DNA of 64,000 nucleotides, from positions 3,491,894 through 3,555,893 of the forward strand of contig CP076040.1 in the NCBI GenBank assembly GCA_014529675.2, given 5' to 3'. Both the position numbers and the translations under genes were made by a program. Every line of letters begins with the position of its first letter. Positions within the stretch are counted from its first letter, which is position 1. The notes beneath the pieces are model-generated. The model was not told where the DNA came from. It did not search any database and was given only the letters and a program-made list of their open reading frames with translations. The stretch comes from Opitutia bacterium ISCC 52. GTDB lineage: Bacteria; Verrucomicrobiota; Verrucomicrobiia; Opitutales; UBA2995. This document shows positions 27,101 through 34,846 of this stretch, one piece after another.

Positions 27101-27408
27101 TCATAAATCCGAGCAAAGAAATCAATGAACAATTTGTGCCTGCTCAAGTGAGCATGCTGGATGGAACAGCCGTGCATGGAGTCATCGTAAACTTAAAAGG
27201 CGATGTGATAGTTGTTAACACCGATCTCACGAACCCGAACCAACGGACCAACGTGGACCGGAAAATGGTTAAGAGCATCGATCCATCTCCTGTCTCACCC
27301 ATGCCTCCCATGTTACTCGGTCGCCTGGAGAAAGAGGAAATTTATGATCTCGTCGCCTACGTGCTCAGCGGAGGTAATCCCGAGGACAAACGCTTTCAGT
27401 CGAACTAA
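24145..27408 (+). CDS. DUF1080 - PVC-type dehydrogenase - HEAT - cytochrome c protein
   Basis: I choose the ATG at 24145, which gives a signal peptide ending near AAGQ; the open frame starts at 24061. The 1087-aa protein has a DUF1080 domain first (about 25-225: [39 protein letters not shown]). A beta-propeller of the 'membrane-bound dehydrogenase' type follows (about 260-640, [39 protein letters not shown]), then HEAT-like helices, and then a c-type heme domain with CYSCH at residues 953-957 ([20 protein letters not shown], the heme-binding family TIGR02603 pattern). Such proteins are typical of Planctomycetes and Verrucomicrobia, probably periplasmic, and may oxidise sugars; the substrate is unknown. 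Confidence 0.88.
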   Translation: [1087 protein letters not shown]

Positions 27409-27410
27409 AA

Positions 27411-27436
27411 TGTAGCCACGGTGGTGACACCGTGGA
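27411..27436. repeat. REP-like hairpin after the DUF1080-cytochrome gene
   Basis: TGTAG is followed by an 8-bp perfect stem CCACGGTG (27416-27423) / CACCGTGG (27428-27435) with a GTGA loop. No T tract follows, so it is not a clear terminator. The TGTAG lead is shared with the other palindromes in this window, which argues for the same class. Confidence 0.5.
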
Positions 27437-27540
27437 CCCATCAACTGAGTCTCCACCGATGTTACATTCAATTGATTTAATTTCAATTCAGGTGTATTGA
27501 TTCACAACAACATCCACATTCTGTATAACATAATCTTCCC

Positions 27541-28974
27541 ATGACTCGCCCCATTCTACTGATTTTGCTTCTGGCTCTAGCTTCCAGCCTCCTAGCCACT
27601 GAAAAACCCAATATCGTTCTCCTCGTAGCCGACGATCTTGGTTACGGTGAACTGGGCTGTCAGGGAAATCCCGAGATCCCAACGCCACACATCGACTCTC
27701 TGGCGGAAAACGGCGTCCGCTTTACTCAGGGTTATGTGACGGCTGCCTTTTGCAGTGCCTCGCGAGCCGGACTGATGACAGGTCGGTATCAAACCCGTTT
27801 TGGTTATGAGTTTAATCCGATCGGTGCCAGGAACGAAGAATCCGGAGCCGGACTACCAGTGGGAGAAAAAACGATCGCCGATATCCTGGTCGATGCCGGT
27901 TACGTAACAGGCATGTTCGGCAAGTGGCATCTGGGAGGAACCGCCAAATACAACCCCATTCGTCGAGGCTTTGATGAGTTCTTTGGATTTTTGCATGAAG
28001 GTCACTACTTCGTGCCTCAACCCTATACAGATACAACCACCACGTGGTTGCGCCGGAAAGTACTCCCCGGCGGAGGTGAAGGTCGCTGGATAAGTGCAGA
28101 TGGAAAACTCATCTACACCACTCACATGGGAAACACGGAACCGGATTATGACGCGGACAATCCCATCTATCGAGACGGTCAGCCAGTTGAGGAAGAAGAA
28201 TACCTGACCGATGCCTTTACGCGTGAAGCATTGTCCTTCATCGACCGGCAGGCCGATAAACCCTTCTTTCTCTACGTACCCTATAATGCGGTACACAGTC
28301 CCTTACAAGGCGCCGATGCCTACATGGAAAAATTTTCTCATATCGAGGACATTCAACGACGGATCTTTGCCGCTATGCTTTCCAATCTCGATGACAGTGT
28401 AGGCGCCATCCTCGCCAAGCTTCGCGAGCATGACCTGGAAGAAAACACGCTCATATGGTTTATCAGCGATAATGGTGGACCGACCCGGGAGCTTACTTCG
28501 AGCAACCTGCCGCTTCGCGATGGTAAGGGCAGTGTCTATGAAGGAGGTAACCGCGTCCCCTTCCTGGCCCAATGGAAAGGAACCTTACCGAAAGGCGAGG
28601 TCTACGAAAACCCGGTAGTATCTCTCGATATTTTTTCCACCGCTGCAGCCATCTCTAATGCTCAAGTGGACCGGAAAAGAAAAATTGATGGCGTCAATTT
28701 GATCCCTTACCTCACCGGGAAGAATAAAGCCCGCCCGCACGACACCCTCTTCTGGCGCATCGACCGACGCACTGCCATTCGTGTAGGGGATTGGAAACTC
28801 CTGCGTAATCCAAGACGCGGACAAGGCGACGATTGGGAACTCTACAATCTGGCGAAAGATATCAGTGAGTCGAATAACCTGGCCTCTACTGAACCGTCCA
28901 AGGTGAAGGAGATGCTGGAAGCCTGGGAGGATATGAACGGCCAGATGATTGAACCGGTTTGGCGACCGAGGTGA
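27541..28974 (+). CDS. Sulfatase (arylsulfatase type), CxAxR site
   Basis: 477 aa with a signal peptide (MTRPILLILLLALASSLLAT). Metal residues are in LLVADDLGYGELG (27-39). The formylglycine site is AAFCSASRAGLMTG with Cys71, a C-x-A-x-R motif. The later stretches FGKWHLGG, WFISDNGGP and DGVNLIPYLTG are as in arylsulfatases. Its periplasmic role is sulfate-ester hydrolysis, but the glycan is unknown. The gene is single, followed by a REP-like repeat and then a nucleoside-permease-like gene on the same strand. Confidence 0.92.
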   Translation: MTRPILLILLLALASSLLATEKPNIVLLVADDLGYGELGCQGNPEIPTPHIDSLAENGVRFTQGYVTAAFCSASRAGLMTGRYQTRFGYEFNPIGARNEESGAGLPVGEKTIADILVDAGYVTGMFGKWHLGGTAKYNPIRRGFDEFFGFLHEGHYFVPQPYTDTTTTWLRRKVLPGGGEGRWISADGKLIYTTHMGNTEPDYDADNPIYRDGQPVEEEEYLTDAFTREALSFIDRQADKPFFLYVPYNAVHSPLQGADAYMEKFSHIEDIQRRIFAAMLSNLDDSVGAILAKLREHDLEENTLIWFISDNGGPTRELTSSNLPLRDGKGSVYEGGNRVPFLAQWKGTLPKGEVYENPVVSLDIFSTAAAISNAQVDRKRKIDGVNLIPYLTGKNKARPHDTLFWRIDRRTAIRVGDWKLLRNPRRGQGDDWELYNLAKDISESNNLASTEPSKVKEMLEAWEDMNGQMIEPVWRPR

Positions 28975-29033
28975 GTTAAAGAGCTTAGAGATGCAGGCGG
29001 AAGGGCGAAGAATGAGTTTCTTCCTGCCCGACC

Positions 29034-29063
29034 ACGGACCGCTCGGCGATCGGTCCCTACCTT
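29034..29063. repeat. REP-like palindrome, loop type A, copy 2
   Basis: GGACCG (29036-29041) and CGGTCC (29051-29056) form a 6-bp stem around the loop CTCGGCGAT, followed by CTACCTT. The loop is identical to that at 13796-13804. The inner two base pairs differ (C-G, G-C here; G-C, C-G there), which keeps the stem. Confidence 0.6.
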
Positions 29064-29193
29064 TTCTCTCAATGGTAGGGTGGCTGTTGGTGTCGCTTCG
29101 CTCGAAACGCCGAGGGCGCCGAGACTCAGACTATTAGCACGATCCTACATCGGCTATTGATCGTCACCTTCGTGTACTTCACTGTGGTCAGTT

Positions 29194-30240
29194 ATGAACT
29201 TGCTCCGTTGGTCTTTTTTCTTCTTAAGTTTCCTTGGTTGCCTATCCCTCACAGCCCAAGCCGCTGATCCCATCCCGATCAAGGTCGTTGTGCTCACCAT
29301 GTTCGAGCACGAGGGTGAACGTCCGGGTGAACGCCAATTCTGGATTGAACGTCTTAACTTGGACCAACGCCTCCCCTTCCCTGCTGGACGTTCGGATATT
29401 TACACGAACGGCGACGGGCTCCTGTTGATCACAACCGGCATGGGCGTTTCCAATGCGGCGGCTTCTGTCATGGCCTTGGGCATGGATTCGAGATTTGATT
29501 TCAGCAACACCTATTGGCTGGTCGCTGGTATCTGTGGCATTGACCCACACGATGGATCCATGGGCAGTGCTGTTTGGACAGACTATGTCATCGATGGTGG
29601 GTTGGCCCATGAAATTGATGCGCGAGAAATCCCTGACGATTGGACAACAGGCTATACGCCGTTGCGATCACCACGCCCCTTTGACCGCAATGGAGAACCG
29701 GTCAATCCAAGCCAATTGTTTAAGCTCAATCCAGGACTCATGCAATGGGCGTATCAGCTTACCAAGGACGTACCTCTGAAAGATCGTCCTGAACTCGAAC
29801 ACCGACGGGCTGAATTTGTGGGCTTTCCCAATGCCCAGAAAAAGCCCTTCGTCCTTATCGGCAGTCACTTGGCAGATTCTACATTTTGGCACGGGGAGAA
29901 GATGACACAATTTGGCAATGACTGGACCTCGTTCTGGACGGAGGGGAAAGGCAACTTTGTCACCAAAGCCATGGAGGACAGCGGAACGCTTCAGGCCCTT
30001 AAGAATCTCGATAATGCCGGGAAGGTCGACTACGACCGGGTCATGATCCTCAGGACGGCCGCCAACTACACGATGCCCTCTCCGGGTATGACTGCTTACG
30101 AAAGTCTGGCTCGTGAACGAGGTGCTTCGTTATCGGCGTTTATCGAATCTCTGGAAGCAGCCTTTAGTCTTGGCAATACCGTCGTTCAGGAACTCCTGAC
30201 GAATTGGGAGAAATACGAAGACAAGATTCCGACTCGCTAA
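29194..30240 (+). CDS. Purine nucleoside permease (NUP)-like protein
   Basis: 348 aa with a signal peptide (MNLLRWSFFFLSFLGCLSLTAQAA). The mature protein has the NUP family pattern: PIKVVVLTMFEHEGERPGE, GDGLLLITTGMGVSNAAASV, YWLVAGICGIDPHDGSMGSA and LRTAANYTMPSPG, with similarity to the nucleoside phosphorylase fold. Family members take up or cleave purine nucleosides (described first in yeast as a purine permease). In bacteria, exported members are more likely nucleosidase or phosphorylase enzymes than transporters, and this one has no membrane segments. It stands alone between a REP-like repeat and a convergent serine-hydrolase gene. Confidence 0.82.
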   Translation: MNLLRWSFFFLSFLGCLSLTAQAADPIPIKVVVLTMFEHEGERPGERQFWIERLNLDQRLPFPAGRSDIYTNGDGLLLITTGMGVSNAAASVMALGMDSRFDFSNTYWLVAGICGIDPHDGSMGSAVWTDYVIDGGLAHEIDAREIPDDWTTGYTPLRSPRPFDRNGEPVNPSQLFKLNPGLMQWAYQLTKDVPLKDRPELEHRRAEFVGFPNAQKKPFVLIGSHLADSTFWHGEKMTQFGNDWTSFWTEGKGNFVTKAMEDSGTLQALKNLDNAGKVDYDRVMILRTAANYTMPSPGMTAYESLARERGASLSAFIESLEAAFSLGNTVVQELLTNWEKYEDKIPTR

Positions 30241-30243
30241 GGA

Positions 30244-31371
30244 CTAACGCTTTCCGGTGATCGGCCGTACTACGTTACCGATTCCTTTTTTAACCTCATC
30301 CATACTGCTAGTCCCTGAAACGGTATAAAGCAGAGTGAGGTAGACGTCTTTTTCTAAATTGATCTGGAACAGGGCCCTGCTGGATGCCAGGGCACCGGAA
30401 TGGGAAATGCCAAAGGCTTTTCCATTAGCCATCATCTGACCCCAGCCAAACGCGTACCGTTGTTTATCGCTTAGGGGCGTTGTGTAGTCTTCGAACTGTT
30501 TCTGACTCATCAAGATCTCTTCGTGTGTAGATGCTTGTTTCCAAACGGATTGAAGAAATACAACACTATCGCTCGAAGTCGAATAGAGGCTGCCTCCAAT
30601 CAAAGGTAGTTGAAAAGGCTTCCACAAATGAGGCGTGGTGGGATTGATTTTCCCTTTCAATGAACCTGACGCCACATTCTTATTTTTACGCGATGGGAAA
30701 TAGGAAGTATGCTCCAGTCCAAGCGGCTCACATATACGAGCTTGTAACAGCTGTTCAAATGCTTGTTCGGCGGCTACTTCAGCAACGCGCCCCACTACAC
30801 AATACCCCGCCCCACTGTAGGCGTATTCTGAACCGGGTAACGCGTAGAGCGGCTCTTTAGCTATGGCATCGACCGATTCCTGGAGCGTTAAGCGGAAGTC
30901 TCGAATCCACTTCGATTGTCGTCGAGTCATGCCTTTCTTCTGCGAGTAGATTCCACTATGGTGGTTCAACAACTCGGCCATGTTTGGGGCACGCGTGGAT
31001 GCTCCGTCTGACATTTTCAAATTACCAAACGCTGGCAACCAGGTATAAATTCCCTTATCCAGCGACAGTAGCTTGTCATCCGCTAAAGTCATGACGACTG
31101 CAGATGCGATCGGCTTGGAACAGGAGCCGATACAAAACATCGTTTCTGAATCTACCGGTGTGTCATCTACAATGGAACGAACACCGAAGTTTTTATTCAG
31201 CAGAATTTGCTCTTCATGACCTATCGCCAACTGAGCACCCACAAGCATTCCATTATCGATAAGAGATTGGAGTCCCTCGGCAGCTTTGTCTAGTTGCGCA
31301 GCAGTTGGAGCCGAAATGGCGCGTAAGGGTACCCATAGCGCAACGAGGAAGAAAAGAGCTATAGGTTTCAT
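30244..31371 (-). CDS. Serine hydrolase, beta-lactamase class C family
   Basis: 375 aa with a signal peptide (MKPIALFFLVALWVPLRAIS). It is a penicillin-binding-protein/beta-lactamase fold with the SxxK motif SCSK at 83-86 (catalytic Ser83, Lys86), the second motif YSG at 185-187 (in YAYSGAGYC) and a late HSGALASSR in place of the KTG strand motif. Likely acts on esters or D-amino-acid peptides in the periplasm rather than on beta-lactams. It is the last gene of a minus-strand operon with the 1151-aa cytochrome protein (17 bases between) and the SGNH protein. Confidence 0.85.
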   Translation of the reverse strand: MKPIALFFLVALWVPLRAISAPTAAQLDKAAEGLQSLIDNGMLVGAQLAIGHEEQILLNKNFGVRSIVDDTPVDSETMFCIGSCSKPIASAVVMTLADDKLLSLDKGIYTWLPAFGNLKMSDGASTRAPNMAELLNHHSGIYSQKKGMTRRQSKWIRDFRLTLQESVDAIAKEPLYALPGSEYAYSGAGYCVVGRVAEVAAEQAFEQLLQARICEPLGLEHTSYFPSRKNKNVASGSLKGKINPTTPHLWKPFQLPLIGGSLYSTSSDSVVFLQSVWKQASTHEEILMSQKQFEDYTTPLSDKQRYAFGWGQMMANGKAFGISHSGALASSRALFQINLEKDVYLTLLYTVSGTSSMDEVKKGIGNVVRPITGKR

Positions 31372-31388
31372 GGTTTTGGGGATCGGAG

Positions 31389-34300
31389 TTATTTTCCGTA
31401 AATGACTTGCACTTGAGCAGGAATCTCTGGCGCATCCACTATTTCGATACGCAAAGTACGGTTCTTTCGATTCAGGGCAGAAGCACCAACCGTAATCTGA
31501 TTAATGCCAGGCTGCAGCACAATGGATGTTTCCCAACTGACCTCTTCAAATTTATCTCCCCCCACGAACACATGGAGGCCTTCAGCATCGTTAAACTTCA
31601 AAATGGAATTGCCCGGTCTTTTAGCGTCCAAATGAAAACGAAAATAACTAAGCGTTTCCCGCCCTTGCCCTCTAACTCGAGGGAATTCGTCCAACGGAAT
31701 ATCTCCGTTGGTTTTTGAGTATGACGCATTCCACACGAGCCGAGAATCGTCGGAAGTAACAAACGCCATAGGATTATGCCGAATAATATCGGCATAGCCC
31801 AGGTCACCCTCTTGATCATCCAGGGAACGAAAGGTTCGTACCAATCGTTCGGAACCTACTTTAAAGTCACCTTCCTTCCCCAAACGGGACATGAACTTTA
31901 CCAGGTCGGAAAACTCGTCTTTGCGAAGCGACGCAGTCAGGCCAGGTGGCATCAATGAGATGGGGCTCATCTCCTGAGACGCGATGGTTGACTTGGGAAT
32001 TTCAATCAACTGATCAGCAGGATCCTGTAAGGTGATGGAAGTATCATTTTCCGAAGCCAGTTTGCCTGCAGCGACCGTTCCATCCTTTCGCGTGACCATG
32101 ACGACATGGTAGCCTTCTTTGATTTGCTTCTGCGGCTGCAGAAGAGAATCGATGAGATAATCCACCGGAGCACTGGCACCAATACTGGTAAAATCGGGGC
32201 CGAGTCTTCCACCTGCTCCACCGATTGCGTGACAAGTCATACACAGCAAATTCTCGCGGCGATACACTTCTTCGCCTCGAGCGGCATCTCCGTTGGCTTC
32301 AATAAATTCGACCATGGCAGCCATCTCGTCGGGAGAGAGGTTCATGTTAACCGGCTCAATACCCGCTGCTTTTTGAAGAGCGGATTGGAGAGAAGAAGTA
32401 TCGATCGAAGCGGTGCTCACACGACGGAGAAGACGAGTAGTTGCATCGGTATTGAGGGCACTCGATTTTAGAGCCCTGGCCAGGATCGCAGGCAACTGCT
32501 TTTTCGCGATATAAGGCACCACTAACGCAGTTCCATCATCATCCTTCCCCAACCCTTCCAGAAGGTTTACGACCAGGTCCACCGCTTCCTTGGGGTCTGC
32601 AGAAGCATAGCCTGCCGCTACTTCGATCTTTGTCGCGGTCGGCAAATTGGACCCAGCCAATTCAGATAACGCAGCTTTTGCATTTGTCGTTCCGATACCG
32701 AGCAAAGATTCAACAGTGGCGTTCCGGATATAACTTCTTGTATCTGGGTTGGAAATAATCGCTTTGAGGGCAGAAATAGATGGTTCCAGTTTCCAACTCC
32801 CAGCCAATTGGATAGCCGCCACTTGAATGGGAGCGCTGGTGTGAGCTATCAGCGGCAAAACGATATCCAGATCAGCATCTGGCTTCACCCCTCTTTGCCT
32901 GGCGGCCGTACCCAGAGCAGCTAATGCTCTCGCTGCGCCTTCAGGATCCGTCTCTGCATACCCGACGACATCATTCACCACGTCTTTCAAAATGGAAGGA
33001 CTTCCACGTTCGGCCAATAGAACCATCGCTTCCGCTTTATAGTCATCTCCGATACCTCCTCTATTCCACAGACGCTCCAAGGGTTGAATGGCTTCTTCCA
33101 CTTCAACTGAACGAATCGCGTAAAACAAGTAGCTTAGATTATCACCAAAGAAAGTCGGATTGATCCGGGCATGAGGTAACCAAACAGATTGCAAGCCGCG
33201 CATGGCATTCCAAAGCGAGAAATCGAGATTCTCATCCATTGGCATGTCCAACACTTTTACTAGCAATTGAGCAGCTTCCTCGGTCCCAAGTTTTCGAAGC
33301 ACTTGGATGGCTTCGTTACGAACACGTGGGGATTCATCTACAATCGCATTCTCGAGGCGACTCATAATGGTCGGGTAATTAGCTGGACGTTCTTCTAGCA
33401 CACGCAAAGCCGCCACACGCATTCGAAAATCATCGGAGCTTAACATGGTTTCCAGAACCTGGGGATTGATCTGATCCAGTGATTGGGAAACCCAAAGCGC
33501 CTCCAGCAAAAACTCTTCATAGTTGGGGTGCCCATGATTGAGCCTTTTGATCCATTCGGAAAGCGCGGGAAACACGGCCTCAGCGCCTCGGAACTTGAGT
33601 TCTCGCTTCGCATGATCCCGAACATAGGCATCTACCGATTTAAGATTTTCCAGCAACCTGGTCACAGAGGAGGTGGCAAAGTCTGGTGCCTTTTGTAGCG
33701 ATCGATTTTTAGCGGTGATTCGCCAAATACGACCGTGCGTATGGTCGCGGCGCTCATCCCGAAAGTCTACTTCACCATGCTGAATGATCGGGTTATACCA
33801 GTCTGCCACATACAAAGCACCATCCGGACCATTTTGCACATCAATCGGACGAAACGCTCCGTGAGTCGAAGTCACAAGATCTTCCTGTTGGCGTGAAATA
33901 TATCCGCTGTTCGAATCGGTAAGCTTGAATGAGATAATGCGATTCCCACGGAAGTCATTGGTGACAAGCCGGCCCTGCCACGCCTCGGGAAAATGATGTC
34001 CATCGATAATCTCCAGGCCTGAGAGCTTGGGTTGTCCAGGATTCAGTCCGTCCAGAAATCGCTCGTACCCGACATTGGCTCGAAAAGCGGAATTTGGGAA
34101 TGAGTAGTTGATCCCCTCCGATCCCGCTCCATCGGTCTGAAAGGTTTGTCCCCAGCGGTCAAACTGCAGTCCCCAGGTATTTACCAAACCGTACGAATAC
34201 ACACCCAGCTCCAAAGTCTCCGGGCGAAATTGCCAAACCCCACCTGCCTGAAGATCCCGATAGCCGTAGGGCGTTTCCACATGGGAGTGCGTGTAGATGG

Positions 34301-34844
34301 ATTGATTGAAGTAGATCCGTCCGCCGGGCCCCTGCCGCAGGGTATGAATAATATGATGAGTATCCTCCGTTCCAAATCCAGAGTAAATAATCCTTCGTGA
34401 ATCAGCTACCCCATCATCATTCTTGTCTTCAAAAAATAGCAGCTCTGTAGAATTGGCTACATAAAGACCATTCGGATTCGGAAGAACGGCAGTGGGTATG
34501 AGTAAACCATCAGCAAACACAGTATGCTTGTCAGCCACTCCATCCCCATTGGTGTCTTCCAGTCGAATAATTTGATCAGATGGTAAATCACCGGGTTTGA
34601 TGTGGGGGTAAATGGGAGTGCACGCCACAAAGAGACGACCCTTTCGATCGAATGCCATAGCGGTGGGCTTCGCGATCATGGGATCCGAAGCAAACAGATT
34701 AATTTCAAATCCCTCTGCCGGTTTTAGGAGACTCAACTGATAGGCAGGATCGGAATTGGGAATCTCAGTCAACGCTCGTTGTGCAACGGCAGATCCGCAG
34801 GCGAGGAGAAGGACAACACTATAAATAAAATTCGAAGCTCTCAT
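31389..34844 (-). CDS. PVC-type membrane-bound dehydrogenase with HEAT repeats and cytochrome c
   Basis: 1151 aa with a signal peptide. The first about 390 residues are a beta-propeller (LLKPAEGFEINLFASDPMI, FDRKGRLFVACTPIYPH, DTNGDGVADKHTVFADGL, QNGPDGALYVADWYNP). HEAT-like helices follow (about 400-820). Next comes a cytochrome domain with CMTCH at 868-872 and GPDFTSIGASAPVDYLIDSL, matching the Planctomycete heme-binding family (TIGR02603). The last 130 residues form a beta-rich domain. These proteins are common in Verrucomicrobia and are thought to be periplasmic redox enzymes; the substrate is unknown. It follows the SGNH gene by 2 bases. Confidence 0.9.
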   Translation of the reverse strand: MRASNFIYSVVLLLACGSAVAQRALTEIPNSDPAYQLSLLKPAEGFEINLFASDPMIAKPTAMAFDRKGRLFVACTPIYPHIKPGDLPSDQIIRLEDTNGDGVADKHTVFADGLLIPTAVLPNPNGLYVANSTELLFFEDKNDDGVADSRRIIYSGFGTEDTHHIIHTLRQGPGGRIYFNQSIYTHSHVETPYGYRDLQAGGVWQFRPETLELGVYSYGLVNTWGLQFDRWGQTFQTDGAGSEGINYSFPNSAFRANVGYERFLDGLNPGQPKLSGLEIIDGHHFPEAWQGRLVTNDFRGNRIISFKLTDSNSGYISRQQEDLVTSTHGAFRPIDVQNGPDGALYVADWYNPIIQHGEVDFRDERRDHTHGRIWRITAKNRSLQKAPDFATSSVTRLLENLKSVDAYVRDHAKRELKFRGAEAVFPALSEWIKRLNHGHPNYEEFLLEALWVSQSLDQINPQVLETMLSSDDFRMRVAALRVLEERPANYPTIMSRLENAIVDESPRVRNEAIQVLRKLGTEEAAQLLVKVLDMPMDENLDFSLWNAMRGLQSVWLPHARINPTFFGDNLSYLFYAIRSVEVEEAIQPLERLWNRGGIGDDYKAEAMVLLAERGSPSILKDVVNDVVGYAETDPEGAARALAALGTAARQRGVKPDADLDIVLPLIAHTSAPIQVAAIQLAGSWKLEPSISALKAIISNPDTRSYIRNATVESLLGIGTTNAKAALSELAGSNLPTATKIEVAAGYASADPKEAVDLVVNLLEGLGKDDDGTALVVPYIAKKQLPAILARALKSSALNTDATTRLLRRVSTASIDTSSLQSALQKAAGIEPVNMNLSPDEMAAMVEFIEANGDAARGEEVYRRENLLCMTCHAIGGAGGRLGPDFTSIGASAPVDYLIDSLLQPQKQIKEGYHVVMVTRKDGTVAAGKLASENDTSITLQDPADQLIEIPKSTIASQEMSPISLMPPGLTASLRKDEFSDLVKFMSRLGKEGDFKVGSERLVRTFRSLDDQEGDLGYADIIRHNPMAFVTSDDSRLVWNASYSKTNGDIPLDEFPRVRGQGRETLSYFRFHLDAKRPGNSILKFNDAEGLHVFVGGDKFEEVSWETSIVLQPGINQITVGASALNRKNRTLRIEIVDAPEIPAQVQVIYGK

Positions 34845-34846
34845 AA

